From G965116155 sp965116155 (GTDB taxonomy: Bacteria; Bdellovibrionota; Bdellovibrionia; Bdellovibrionales; UBA1609), in contig OZ220488.1 of NCBI GenBank assembly GCA_965116155.1, forward strand, positions 186,001 through 250,000: a stretch of 64,000 nt of DNA, in the 5' to 3' direction. Of this stretch, positions 26,043 through 34,681 are shown piece by piece. Every line of letters starts with the position of its first letter. The first letter of the stretch is position 1. Under the pieces are notes generated by a model. That model saw nothing but the letters and a program-made list of their open reading frames with translations. It was not told the origin of the DNA and made no database searches. Position numbers and translations under genes: made by a program.

Positions 26043-27083
26043 TCAGAGCTTATGCCCTAAGGCTGAAAGTATGTGCATTTTTTCATGCGTACTAAGAGAG
26101 TGCTCTACGATAAAAATCTTATAAATCTGGCGTTTTAGCTCGGTGTTTTTTGAAAACTCTGTCACAAGATGACTCGCAAGTTGTAGGGCGCGCGACCTAT
26201 GCAGTTTTTGGTGGCGCTTTTTTTCAAGTGCGAGCTCTAATACTTTTAAAATATCAAGCTGCATATCAGCATAAGGCTCGGCCTTATCGTAAGCTATGTG
26301 TGCAAGCTTTAAAAAAATAGGCCAAGCGAAATCCCAGCGATCGCTGGTAAACACGGGGCTAATGTCAAATTCAGGGTGCAAGCCTTTCGTATTCCTATTA
26401 AAAAACAACCCCCGAAAAACCCCAAAAGCGTAGCCGCGGCCTATCATAAAATCCCCCAGATCATCCATTAGGGCCTCGGTATATTCTACTGGTCTTCTAG
26501 AAGCCTGGGGCCAAGCTATACGAAAAAAGGCCTCTGCAAAAAGCATGGGTCCGTCATGCCGTGGCCAGACAATGCGTGTTGTCACTTTGGGCAGAAAGAA
26601 GTCTAAAATAGGCAGCATTGCGGGAAAAACTTCTTCCACATCTTCTTTAGTGGGTAAAAAACTAGGATTCTCTGCTGTGGCCGGTGGGGCCACTAATAGG
26701 AACTTTTTGTACTCCTTATGCACAGCCTGCGCTATGGGTATAAGCGCAGGTATAAGCAGGCTCTCTCGGCTAGAGTCTACCTGCGCCCAAAATTGGCGCA
26801 GTTGCGCATGGGTTGGGCCGGGGTTAGGGTCTTCATTTGCGTCCCTACTTAGCTTAAGCGCGTCACTTAATATATGCACGCAGTGTTTTACTTGGTAGTT
26901 TTTAAAAAGTTTACTCTTCGAAGCTCTACGTACAGAGGCTTCTAAAACCTTAAACCCATTAGGGCTGTAGTCTGCTGCAAATACCGGCGCAACGGCCACA
27001 GCTCCCACTATACCATTAATGCAAGCAACAAATAGCAACAAAACAAAAGCGCGGGTGGCGGCTTGATGGTGCTGGTTTAGCAT
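26043..27083 (-). CDS. Secreted protein of unknown function
   Basis: A 346-residue protein with AAGGAGGA upstream of the ATG and a Sec signal ending near AAVAPVFAADY (hydrophobic core residues 12-34). The mature part looks mostly helical, with many Lys, Leu and aromatic residues and a Pro-rich region near 115-125 (NPGPTHAQL lies just before). Only a few cysteines are present. No family is recognised. The preceding minus-strand gene ends at 27114, about 30 bases away, so the two are probably co-transcribed. Its stop TGA lies 4 bases from the truncated end of the 244-bp array. Confidence 0.65.
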   Translation of the reverse strand: MLNQHHQAATRAFVLLLFVACINGIVGAVAVAPVFAADYSPNGFKVLEASVRRASKSKLFKNYQVKHCVHILSDALKLSRDANEDPNPGPTHAQLRQFWAQVDSSRESLLIPALIPIAQAVHKEYKKFLLVAPPATAENPSFLPTKEDVEEVFPAMLPILDFFLPKVTTRIVWPRHDGPMLFAEAFFRIAWPQASRRPVEYTEALMDDLGDFMIGRGYAFGVFRGLFFNRNTKGLHPEFDISPVFTSDRWDFAWPIFLKLAHIAYDKAEPYADMQLDILKVLELALEKKRHQKLHRSRALQLASHLVTEFSKNTELKRQIYKIFIVEHSLSTHEKMHILSALGHKL

Positions 27084-27113
27084 TATGGTGTTGTCCTCCT
27101 TAACAGTGCGGGC

Positions 27114-27680
27114 TTAATAGTGCGTGTAATGGCAGGTGCCAGGTAGCAAAGCAAAGTATTGCTCCGTTTGCCCACTTGATATTTGTGCAGTAGCACTATC
27201 TACCAGGCAGCGCATAAGCACGCGCGCACCTGTTTTGCTGTGCTGGAACAAAAAATTCAGCACCCTATCTTTAATACCAGCGCAAAGCACCTGGTAGTCG
27301 TAAAACTTTTTAACCCACCACACTCCCGTGCCTATAAAAAGCATCCCACCTGAGACCGTCACCGCCAGGCTTAAACCTGCACCTATAAACTTAGCCCACC
27401 CTGCTGTTGTGGCATGCGGCACAATACCAGCAGGTGGCAAAGGCACATACCGCATTATAGTGTACAAGGCCCCTGCGCCACCTAAAAACCAAGGCAAGGT
27501 TTTCAAAGTCAATTGCTCTGCCTCTTGGGCCTCAAGCTGCCTTTGCGCACACTCTTGCACCAAGGCATCAGGCTGCTGGTCTAAACCTAGCCCTTGTGCA
27601 AAGGCCGCCCCTCCCAAGCACAAAAGCCCACAAACAAAAGCCACTAAAAAAGTGCATTTTTTAAGGACGACGCACTGCAT
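27114..27680 (-). CDS. Exported protein with two Gly-rich membrane segments, unknown function
   Basis: The ATG at 27680 is used because it gives a signal peptide (MQCVVLKKCTFLVAFVCGLLCLGGAAFA); the open frame extends 13 codons further upstream without a good start. The 188-residue product has an acidic Gln-rich stretch, two hydrophobic segments near residues 65-85 (LPWFLGGAGALYTIM) and 105-130 (GLSLAVTVSGGMLFIGTGVWW), and four cysteines in the mature part. The paired Gly-rich segments recall those in the proteins at 7149 and 10556. No family is recognised. Confidence 0.6.
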   Translation of the reverse strand: MQCVVLKKCTFLVAFVCGLLCLGGAAFAQGLGLDQQPDALVQECAQRQLEAQEAEQLTLKTLPWFLGGAGALYTIMRYVPLPPAGIVPHATTAGWAKFIGAGLSLAVTVSGGMLFIGTGVWWVKKFYDYQVLCAGIKDRVLNFLFQHSKTGARVLMRCLVDSATAQISSGQTEQYFALLPGTCHYTHY

Positions 27681-27744
27681 ATCGTCAGCAACACTACAAT
27701 ACCACCTCAACAAACGCAATATCCAGCACGCCTTTAACGCACAG

Positions 27745-28078
27745 CACTAGCGCTCTAAATTTGTGTTTACTCAATGCACGGGGCTTTGACGAACATGTCG
27801 CGGCCTTGGGCCTAGAGATCGCCCAAAGCCGCAGGGCCATAGACTCCTTATAGGTCGGAAAATGCCCTGCGGGACGCTTGTCTCTACCGCGGACACCCCC
27901 TAAAGGGATTGCGCTAGAGACTGCGCTTTATCCAGCACGTGGGGGTGCCTTGGCTTAGACCGCTTGCCTTGCACACCTAAGGGTGTGTCAGCAGGCTGCG
28001 CTCTCTGGCCAGGGCACCCCCACTAACACTTTTATGCTTACGCACTTTGTCCCAGGGCATTTTCCTAGCGCTCTAACG
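27745..28078. repeat. Family A repeat with a second hairpin element nested inside
   Basis: The outer arms are AAAATGCCCTG (near 27860) and CAGGGCATTTT (near 28052). Inside is another hairpin with arms GTGGGGGTGCC (near 27939) and GGCACCCCCAC (28012-28022), whose loop (GCAGGCTGCGCTC, TGTGTCAGCAGG) resembles family B loops. The terminal CTAGCGCTCTAA at 28065-28076 overlaps the glnII stop codon. This fills the gap between 27720 and 28072. Confidence 0.8.
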
Positions 28079-29281
28079 TGCTGAAGCTGATAAAGCCTCT
28101 TCGTTGCGAGAGGAGGTGCCAGCTCCTGCCGAAGCAATGCGTGACGCCTCTGCAGAGTCCTGCTCCTCAGCCAAACACACCGTCTCAATCAACTTGCGCG
28201 ACACCACATAAGGGTCCGCATTAGCACCCGGACGCCTGTCCTCAATATAACCACACCCCTTTTGGTGCGTTATAATAGGTATGCGTATCGAAGCCCCACG
28301 GTTTGATATACCAGACCTAAACTCATTAATATGGCAAGTTTCATGCAAACCCGTAAGCCGTTTTTCTAAACCCGCACCATAAGAGCGAATATGCTCCAAG
28401 TGTTTGTGCTCTAAGTTTTTAACCGCCCTGTGTATGGCCTCCATACCCGACTGCTTAGTACGGGTCTCTTTAGTAGAAAAATTCGTATGCATACCCGCGC
28501 CATTCCAATCGCCTGAGATCGGCTTGTTGTGGAACGATACCGAAATCTCATGCTTCTCACCCATGCGGTTTAACAAATACCTAGCCAACCACAAATGATC
28601 CGACATAGTCAGCGGATCCGCCGGCTCACCACCAAAATCCTCACCACGATAACCCACCTGAAACTCCCACTGGGCCAACATAACCTCAGCGTTGGTTCCG
28701 TAAATGTTCAAACCCGCCAGCTCACAAGCCCGCGCATGCTCTTCTACCAAATCTCGGCCATAAACACGCCCAGCCCCGACACCACAATAAAAAGGCCCCT
28801 GCGGAGTAGGGTACCCACCCTGCGGCCAACCCACAGGCCAACGCTCCGACTCCAAAGTTCCCGTGCCTGTGAGCAAAGTGTACTCCTGCTCGAAACCAAT
28901 CCAAGGATCGTACTGCTTGGCCTTGTTAAAAGCCTCCACCAAAGGCCGCCTTTGGTTAGTAGGGTGCGCCGTGCCATCAGCACTCAAGACCTCACATAAA
29001 ACCAAAAAATTCGCCCCACCACGTACAGGGTCAGGCACAAAATAAACCGGCTGCAACACACAGTCTGAACTCCTCCCCAAAGCCTGCCAAGTAGAAGAGC
29101 CATCAAAACTCCACTCCGGAAACAGCTCCTGCGCCTCATTACCCTGCGATTGCTCCCGCACCGGATCATAAGTTAGCATACGTGTTTTAGAACGCACCTC
29201 CTGCGTAGGAGAAGCACCATCTAACCAAATGTACTCTGCGTAGCTTAAGCGCCTGCGCGGCTTTAGCGATTTTGATTCCAT
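28073..29281 (-). CDS. glnII: Glutamine synthetase type II (eukaryotic-type GlnII)
   Basis: The enzyme makes glutamine from glutamate, ammonia and ATP in the cytosol. The 402-residue length and motifs are of the GSII (beta) type: SFDGSSTWQA, FGFEQEYTLL-like IGFEQEYTLL, GGYPTPQGPFYCGVGAGR, EVMLAQWEFQVG, AGMHTNFSTKETR, HINEFRSGISNRGASIRIP. The bacterial GlnA adenylation site is not expected in this type. A strong AAGGAGAAAGG precedes the ATG. It follows the ammonium transporter gene by 97 bases on the same strand, so ammonia import and fixation are linked. The C-terminus is Ala/Ser-rich and the stop TAG is part of a family A repeat end. Confidence 0.93.
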   Translation of the reverse strand: MESKSLKPRRRLSYAEYIWLDGASPTQEVRSKTRMLTYDPVREQSQGNEAQELFPEWSFDGSSTWQALGRSSDCVLQPVYFVPDPVRGGANFLVLCEVLSADGTAHPTNQRRPLVEAFNKAKQYDPWIGFEQEYTLLTGTGTLESERWPVGWPQGGYPTPQGPFYCGVGAGRVYGRDLVEEHARACELAGLNIYGTNAEVMLAQWEFQVGYRGEDFGGEPADPLTMSDHLWLARYLLNRMGEKHEISVSFHNKPISGDWNGAGMHTNFSTKETRTKQSGMEAIHRAVKNLEHKHLEHIRSYGAGLEKRLTGLHETCHINEFRSGISNRGASIRIPIITHQKGCGYIEDRRPGANADPYVVSRKLIETVCLAEEQDSAEASRIASAGAGTSSRNEEALSASAR

Positions 29282-29377
29282 ACCTTCACCCTTTCTCCTT
29301 TAATAAAACACATAACCCAGTAATTATTTTTTTCCTAACCTAACAAACAATCCGCAACCTCTAATTCACTAAGCTCC

Positions 29378-30769
29378 CTATGCATTATGCAAAGGCGTAC
29401 CACTGATAAGAGGGTCAACATCCTCCTCAATCCCCAGCTCCAATAAATCCTGCCCCAAAGCCTCCACGTCCTCCGACACCCGTATGCCCATGGCCTGTTT
29501 TAACACAAACCACACCAACGCTGATAAAGTCACAACAAATGCACCAATAGCTAAAACTCCCACCAGCTGCACCCCAAGGCTGGCGCCATCACCACCCCAA
29601 ATTCCCACAGCTAAAGTGCCCCATACACCTGCTACCAAATGCACAGGCACAGCCCCCACAACGTCGTCGAGTTTAAATTTGTCCAGCAAAGGGTACGATA
29701 ACATAGACAAGCCACTACCAATGCCACCCACTAAAGCCGCATGCAAAGGCTGGCTATATTCTGGGCCCGCCGTAATAGCCACCAAGCCTGCCAAAGCACC
29801 GTTTAAAATTAACAAAATGTTCACCCTACGAAACAGCACGCGCCCTACAACCAGTGCCACCAAAACCCCGGCAGCCGCTGCAATATTGGTGTTCATAAGC
29901 ACCAAGGACATACGCGACGCACCCGTAACACCACCCGCCGTTACAACAGACCCCCCATTAAATCCAAACCAACCCAACCACAATACAAAAACCCCCAATG
30001 CAACCAATGGCACACTCGAGGGAAAAATATTATGCGTAGACCCATCAGGAGCATACTTGCGCGAACGCGGGCCCAAAAAAAACATACCCGTCAAAGCCAC
30101 CCAGCCCCCTACAGAGTGCACCACTGTAGAGCCTGCGAAATCCCTAAAACCCATTTCAGCCAACCAGCCCCCGCCCCATACCCATGCTCCCTGAATAGGG
30201 TAAATAACAGTGCTCAAAATCAACACCATAACAAAAAAAGGCCACAGCTTAATGCGCTCCGCCAAGGCGCCAGATACCACGGATGAGGCCGTTGCTACAA
30301 AAGTGCTCTGAAAAAACAAAAACGCCATAGGCGAATACGAGTCGCCATTGGTTAAAAAGCCTGTCAAAGACGCCTCATCCAACTTACCCAATACGGCCCC
30401 CCACTCTAGCTTGCCCATATCGGCTAAAAAGCTAAAGCTGCCAACATAGGAGCCAACCTCAGTAAACATCAGGTTGTAACCCACCACATAAAAACACAAG
30501 CAAGAGATCGCATAAAGGCAGACATTTTTTAAGCAAATAATCGCCGTAGACCGATTGCTTACCATGCCAGCCTCTAGCATGGAAAAACCTCCAGCCATCC
30601 ACATAACCATAGCCGCCGACATAATCAACACCAAGGAGTTGATCACATAAGCTGCCTCGGTAGACAGTGCATGTTCGCCTGCAACACCAGCCCATGCCCC
30701 GGCCCAAGGCGCTAAAAAGCCAAACAAACAACACAAAGCCCTAACAGTGCCACCTATAGGAAACCCCAA
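29378..30769 (-). CDS. amt: Ammonium transporter (Amt family)
   Basis: Amt trimers conduct ammonium/ammonia across the inner membrane. The 463 residues show a signal-like first segment and about eleven further spans. Family motifs include FSMLEAGMVSNRSTAIICLKN near the start, DFAGSTVVHSVGGWVALTG with the conserved Asp and first His, and LDDVVGAVPVHLVAGVWGTL with the second pore His. The start codon is TTG at 30769, 3 bases after the stop of the STAS gene, with GGAG overlapping that stop, so translation is likely coupled. No GlnK/PII gene is beside it, which is unusual for Amt. Confidence 0.93.
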   Translation of the reverse strand: MGFPIGGTVRALCCLFGFLAPWAGAWAGVAGEHALSTEAAYVINSLVLIMSAAMVMWMAGGFSMLEAGMVSNRSTAIICLKNVCLYAISCLCFYVVGYNLMFTEVGSYVGSFSFLADMGKLEWGAVLGKLDEASLTGFLTNGDSYSPMAFLFFQSTFVATASSVVSGALAERIKLWPFFVMVLILSTVIYPIQGAWVWGGGWLAEMGFRDFAGSTVVHSVGGWVALTGMFFLGPRSRKYAPDGSTHNIFPSSVPLVALGVFVLWLGWFGFNGGSVVTAGGVTGASRMSLVLMNTNIAAAAGVLVALVVGRVLFRRVNILLILNGALAGLVAITAGPEYSQPLHAALVGGIGSGLSMLSYPLLDKFKLDDVVGAVPVHLVAGVWGTLAVGIWGGDGASLGVQLVGVLAIGAFVVTLSALVWFVLKQAMGIRVSEDVEALGQDLLELGIEEDVDPLISGTPLHNA

Positions 30770-30772
30770 AAC

Positions 30773-31153
30773 CTAAGCTCCAGCCTGTACGTTATTTGCG
30801 GCCTCTGGTGCAGGAAAGTCCTGCATTACAGACTCTAAATCAGCCCCTATTTTGAACATGCGAGCCAAACCACTGATCTCAAAAATCTTCATAATGTTGG
30901 CGTCCAAGGAACACAAAGACAAACTCCCCTCAGCTTTAGACATCGCCTTAGAAGCATAAATCAACACCCTAAGACCTGCACTGGAGATGTAACTTACGTC
31001 TGAAAAATCAATCACCAACTGGCGATTGCCTTTTTCGATTTCGTCCATGATTTTTTCGTGTATCTGTGCGCTAGAGGCCGCATCCACCCGACCCTTAATA
31101 CACAAAATCGACGTCGCGCCACGTTTTTCCAAATACAAGCTATGCATGCTCAT
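30773..31153 (-). CDS. STAS-domain anti-anti-sigma factor
   Basis: A 126-residue SpoIIAA/RsbV-like protein. The fold is evident from IKGRVDAASSAQIHEKIMDEI, VIDFSDVSYISSAGLRVLI and the C-terminal helix region. The serine pair before AGLRVL contains the residue that partner kinases phosphorylate in relatives. Unphosphorylated, such proteins bind the anti-sigma kinase and release its target. It is the first gene of a probable operon with amt and glnII and is divergent from a kinase-like and a phosphatase gene, which are its likely partners (inference). A short Ala-rich tail follows the domain. Confidence 0.9.
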   Translation of the reverse strand: MSMHSLYLEKRGATSILCIKGRVDAASSAQIHEKIMDEIEKGNRQLVIDFSDVSYISSAGLRVLIYASKAMSKAEGSLSLCSLDANIMKIFEISGLARMFKIGADLESVMQDFPAPEAANNVQAGA

Positions 31154-31515
31154 AAGTCACCTAACCTCTCTATGTAATTAATCTGTTATGTTAAAGCCCA
31201 TAGTGTCAAAGCCCACATTGACATTCAAACAAATAAAAAAAATCAGCCGCCCCTCAAACCTGCGGCTCCAAAAATAGCCCCTCCATTGCGATTGTTGTAT
31301 CTCTTAGTATTAAGAGCAAGCAATAAATGTGCTGCAATGCGTGATAAAGTGTGTTTTGCTTCCTATTTTGTGCCCCGTGGCACGCATATAGCGCGCGCGC
31401 ATAGATTATCACTTGCTAAGTGCCTCTTGCATGGGTCGATAATGTGCTTTTAGAGGATGCTTTAGAGGCTGTGGATCCACAGTTTAAGGGCTGCTGTAAT
31501 TTTAAGGTGAGGATA
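31154..31515. promoter_or_regulatory. Divergent control region with a 15-bp direct repeat
   Basis: This gap separates the STAS-amt-glnII operon from the kinase gene. At 31189-31218 a motif TGTYAAAGCCCAYA occurs twice with a 15-base period, close to the STAS start, and could be a binding site for an activator or repressor. On the plus strand GATAAT near 31438 could be a -10 box for the kinase gene. Neither assignment is more than a suggestion; no sigma-54 consensus was found. Confidence 0.3.
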
Positions 31516-31977
31516 ATGGAACCAAAAACAACCACTACCAAAAGTGCTAACGTTGAAAAAAGCGAGGCCTTTACTTATACCCTGAGGCATTTTGCTGCGG
31601 ATTTTCCAAAATTTTCTGAGAGCTTTCGCACTTATTGCGAGGGTTTGGAGGACTCGGTTCTGTTTGATCTCGAGGTGTCTTTAGAGGAGCTTATTGTTAA
31701 CTCTTTTACTTATGGCAGCCCAGAAGGGCCGATTCGGGTTGAGGCGGATATTAAAAACAACGAGGTCGTGGTGACGGTGTCTGATAATGCGCCTCCGTTT
31801 AACCTGTTGCGCGAGGCGCCCAAGCCTCCTGTGGCACCATCTGAGAGCATCGAGGACCGTCCTGTTGGGGGTTTGGGTATACATCTGGTAAAAAATCTAA
31901 ACGACCGCGTAGAGTATGCAGGCAGTCAAAATGGCAACAAGGTGACTCTGTTTAAAACCAACAAGTCGCGCTCGTAG
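31516..31977 (+). CDS. RsbW/SpoIIAB-like anti-sigma serine kinase
   Basis: Start at ATG 31516 (GGTGAGG 4 bases upstream) rather than the longer frame from 31420. The 153-residue GHKL ATPase has the N-box LEELIVNSFTYG, the G1-like segment SDNAPPFNLL and the G2 box GGLGIHLVKNL. Such proteins hold a sigma factor or another target and phosphorylate STAS antagonists. It lies 18 bases before the SpoIIE-type phosphatase gene and divergent from a STAS gene, completing a partner-switch set. No sigma factor gene is nearby, so the controlled target is unknown. Confidence 0.85.
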   Translation: MEPKTTTTKSANVEKSEAFTYTLRHFAADFPKFSESFRTYCEGLEDSVLFDLEVSLEELIVNSFTYGSPEGPIRVEADIKNNEVVVTVSDNAPPFNLLREAPKPPVAPSESIEDRPVGGLGIHLVKNLNDRVEYAGSQNGNKVTLFKTNKSRS

Positions 31978-31995
31978 CTAGGGGAGTAGGGTGCT

Positions 31996-34671
31996 TTGAA
32001 ATCTACTAATCCGCGCAATGCTTTGTTGCTGATTTTTGCTTCGGTAATCACTCTGGTAGCTTTATCTATGATGGGCTTTTTGCAGGTGGTATCGAATGAA
32101 GAAAAACTTGCCCAGTCTGAAAAAAGCCGTTACCGGTCGTATTTGCTGGCAGACGAGTTGCGCCAGAGTTCGGACGACCTTACCCGCATGGCCCGCTCGT
32201 ATGTTAACACTTCGGATGCGCGTTACAAAAAGTACTTTAAAAGCATTTTAGATATTCGCGATGGCACGGCTCCTTTGCCTAATGATTACCATGGTATTTA
32301 TTGGGATTTTTTTGTTACATCCAACCGGTCTCCGTACAGTTTGGGTCCTGCTGTAAGCCTTAAAGAGCGCATGCTGAATGCAGGCTTTACCGAGAAAGAG
32401 TTTGCACTGTTGCGTGAGAGTGAGTTTCAGTCGAACTCTTTAGCAGAGCTTGAAACCCGCGCCATGAATGCTGTAGAGGGCAAGTTTTACGATTCTGCAA
32501 CGGGGCAGTACTCTGTTTTGGCCAAGCCTGATCCAGATCTTGCGCGCCGGCTGCTGTATAGCTCTAACTATTATGAGGCTAAAGAGCGCGTTATGCGTCC
32601 TGTTAAGAGGGTTTTTGACTCTGTAGATAGGCGCACATCGGGTCAACTGCAAAAGCACTGGCAAATTAAGCAGAGGCTTAATGTGTTTTTAATGACCACA
32701 TTGGGTTTGGCGTTTTTGCTGCTGGTGTTGTCCATGTTTATAGTGGCGGGCTTTTTTAAAGACACCGCGTCGGCGGATGAGGCCAAGCTGGTTAAGGCAT
32801 TAAAGTGGAGCAAAATTTTAGGAGTCGATGCACTTAAAAATTGGCACCTTATTGTTGCGTCGTGTGTGGCGTTGTTTTTAATCGTGGGGTCGTCTTGGTG
32901 GTTTTATGGCAATATTAAGCAAAGTGCTAAAGACTCTATTGCGCGCAACCTTAACCTTAAGCTACAGGCGTCGCATGAGGATATTGCAAGTTGGATCGAG
33001 TCTTACAAAATGCGGGCGCATTTTTTAGGGGGCTTAATAGAGGAGCATATTTCTGCAAAAGATCTCAGAGTGGCAAAAAACGGAGTCTCTAGGGGTGTGG
33101 AGCGCGCGCTGGGGCTTTCAGGCGTAAGAGCATCGGACCTATTGCAAAATTTTGCCGTGTTGGATTCCAATTGGGAGGTGGTGCTGGGGAGTGACTCCTC
33201 TCTGGTGGGGCGCCGTTTAGACCCGCCTCTTAGTGTGGTAGAACAAATGCAGCACTATCCTCATGTGGCGTTGCGGTTTCCTGGCAAGGGCAGTTTTGAG
33301 CTTATCGATAAAAGCATTCTATTGAGTGTGCGTTTAAAGCAGGGTATTGGTGCGGTGTTCTTTTTTATTTCGCCGCGCGATATGCTGACACCTATTTTGG
33401 GCAAGTTTTTTGATGGGCGCACGGGTGAGCTATATATTACCAATGCCGATGGGGGGCTCGTTACGGAGAGCCGTTGGAGGGACGCGTTGCTCAGCACTTT
33501 GCATCCGGAGCTTAGCCCTAGTGAGGTGGATTTTTTATCTACTGTGGGCACAAAATTAAGGCGCGATGTTTTTGACCCACGATCGGACCTGGTGCATGCG
33601 GTGCAAAATGCCGTGTTGGGTATGGATAACTTTAAACCTGCACTTTATCAAAACTATATGGGCAAAAAAGTCCTAGGCACGTGGCTGTGGGATAACGAAA
33701 ACCAGTACGCCCTGGTGTCAGAAGTGGGCGAGGAGGAGGCGTTGCAGTTTTTTTCGGCCTACGAAAAACAATCTATCCTGGGGGGCTCGTTGGCCTCGGC
33801 TTTGATTTTGATTTTAACCATTTTAGCCATTTACAAAAGGGCGGAGCTTGAGAGCTTGAATGAGGTTTTGGTAAAAAATCACGACACCATTAAAAAGCAG
33901 CACGAAAAAATGTCTCGCGACTTACGCATTGGTCAAGAGGTGCAAATGAACATGCTGCCGGCTGGTATTAAGGGCGAAAACTTTGAAATCGATGCCATGC
34001 TCAAGCCGGCTCAGGTGGTGAGTGGAGATTTTTATGACTTTGCAAGGGTGCAGGGGCAGGAGCATTTGCTGTATTTTTCGGTGGGTGATGTTTCGGGCAA
34101 AGGTATACCGGCGGCGCTTTTTATGGCAGTGACAAAGGCGTTTTTGCGCAAAAGCCTAGAGCGTACAAACGACACCAAAGAAATGGTGCAAGTGGTAAAC
34201 CGCGAGCTATCACACAAAAACGACCGGTGCATGTTTGTGACTTTAGTGGTGGGGATTCTAGACACCCGTACGGGGCAATTGCAAATGACCAACGCGGGCC
34301 ATAATCCGCCGTATATTAAAAAAAGCACAGGCAGCGTAAAGGAGCTGGAGGGGACTCAAGGGCCTTTGGTGGGAGCTTTTGAGGAGGCCCCTTTTGCATC
34401 GCACAGTTTACAAATGGAGCCGCAGGACTGTTTGTTGCTTTTTACAGATGGGGTGACAGAGGCGCAAAACTTATCAGGCGCCTTTTACGAGGAGCCGCGC
34501 TTGGAGGCCTGCCTTAGGTCTTCGGGCAGCTTGGATCCCCGGAGGCTTGTAGACCATATTACAGGGGATGTGCAACAATTTATCGGTGAGGCCGAGCAGT
34601 TTGACGACATAACTTTAGTGGCGCTAAATTACGGCGATAGCAAAAGGGCTAGTGCCAGCGCTGCCCACTAG
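31996..34671 (+). CDS. Membrane sensor with RsbU/SpoIIE-type PP2C phosphatase domain
   Basis: This is an 891-residue protein starting at TTG with GGGAGTAGGG upstream. Membrane spans lie near residues 9-28, 228-252, 281-303 and 592-612. The region 310-590 between spans looks like a periplasmic Cache-type sensor (FAVLDSNWEVVLGSDSS, LYITNADGGLVTES). The C-terminal phosphatase (about 649-885) keeps the metal-binding residues: SGDFYDF, SVGDVSGKGIPAALFM, TNAGHNPPY, LLFTDGVTEAQN, DDITLVAL. The likely role is to dephosphorylate the STAS protein in response to an outside signal. Its stop overlaps the ribosome site of the YceI-like gene. Confidence 0.9.
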   Translation: MKSTNPRNALLLIFASVITLVALSMMGFLQVVSNEEKLAQSEKSRYRSYLLADELRQSSDDLTRMARSYVNTSDARYKKYFKSILDIRDGTAPLPNDYHGIYWDFFVTSNRSPYSLGPAVSLKERMLNAGFTEKEFALLRESEFQSNSLAELETRAMNAVEGKFYDSATGQYSVLAKPDPDLARRLLYSSNYYEAKERVMRPVKRVFDSVDRRTSGQLQKHWQIKQRLNVFLMTTLGLAFLLLVLSMFIVAGFFKDTASADEAKLVKALKWSKILGVDALKNWHLIVASCVALFLIVGSSWWFYGNIKQSAKDSIARNLNLKLQASHEDIASWIESYKMRAHFLGGLIEEHISAKDLRVAKNGVSRGVERALGLSGVRASDLLQNFAVLDSNWEVVLGSDSSLVGRRLDPPLSVVEQMQHYPHVALRFPGKGSFELIDKSILLSVRLKQGIGAVFFFISPRDMLTPILGKFFDGRTGELYITNADGGLVTESRWRDALLSTLHPELSPSEVDFLSTVGTKLRRDVFDPRSDLVHAVQNAVLGMDNFKPALYQNYMGKKVLGTWLWDNENQYALVSEVGEEEALQFFSAYEKQSILGGSLASALILILTILAIYKRAELESLNEVLVKNHDTIKKQHEKMSRDLRIGQEVQMNMLPAGIKGENFEIDAMLKPAQVVSGDFYDFARVQGQEHLLYFSVGDVSGKGIPAALFMAVTKAFLRKSLERTNDTKEMVQVVNRELSHKNDRCMFVTLVVGILDTRTGQLQMTNAGHNPPYIKKSTGSVKELEGTQGPLVGAFEEAPFASHSLQMEPQDCLLLFTDGVTEAQNLSGAFYEEPRLEACLRSSGSLDPRRLVDHITGDVQQFIGEAEQFDDITLVALNYGDSKRASASAAH

Positions 34672-34681
34672 GAGGGTTTAA

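Noticed and set aside
29484..30194. 236-codon plus-strand open frame
   Set aside because: It is the antisense of the clear amt gene, Pro/Thr-rich as expected for such a shadow.
31380..31400. Sigma-54 promoter (TGGCAC) before the kinase gene
   Set aside because: TGGCAC is present but the downstream element reads TAGCG instead of TTGCW at the required spacing.
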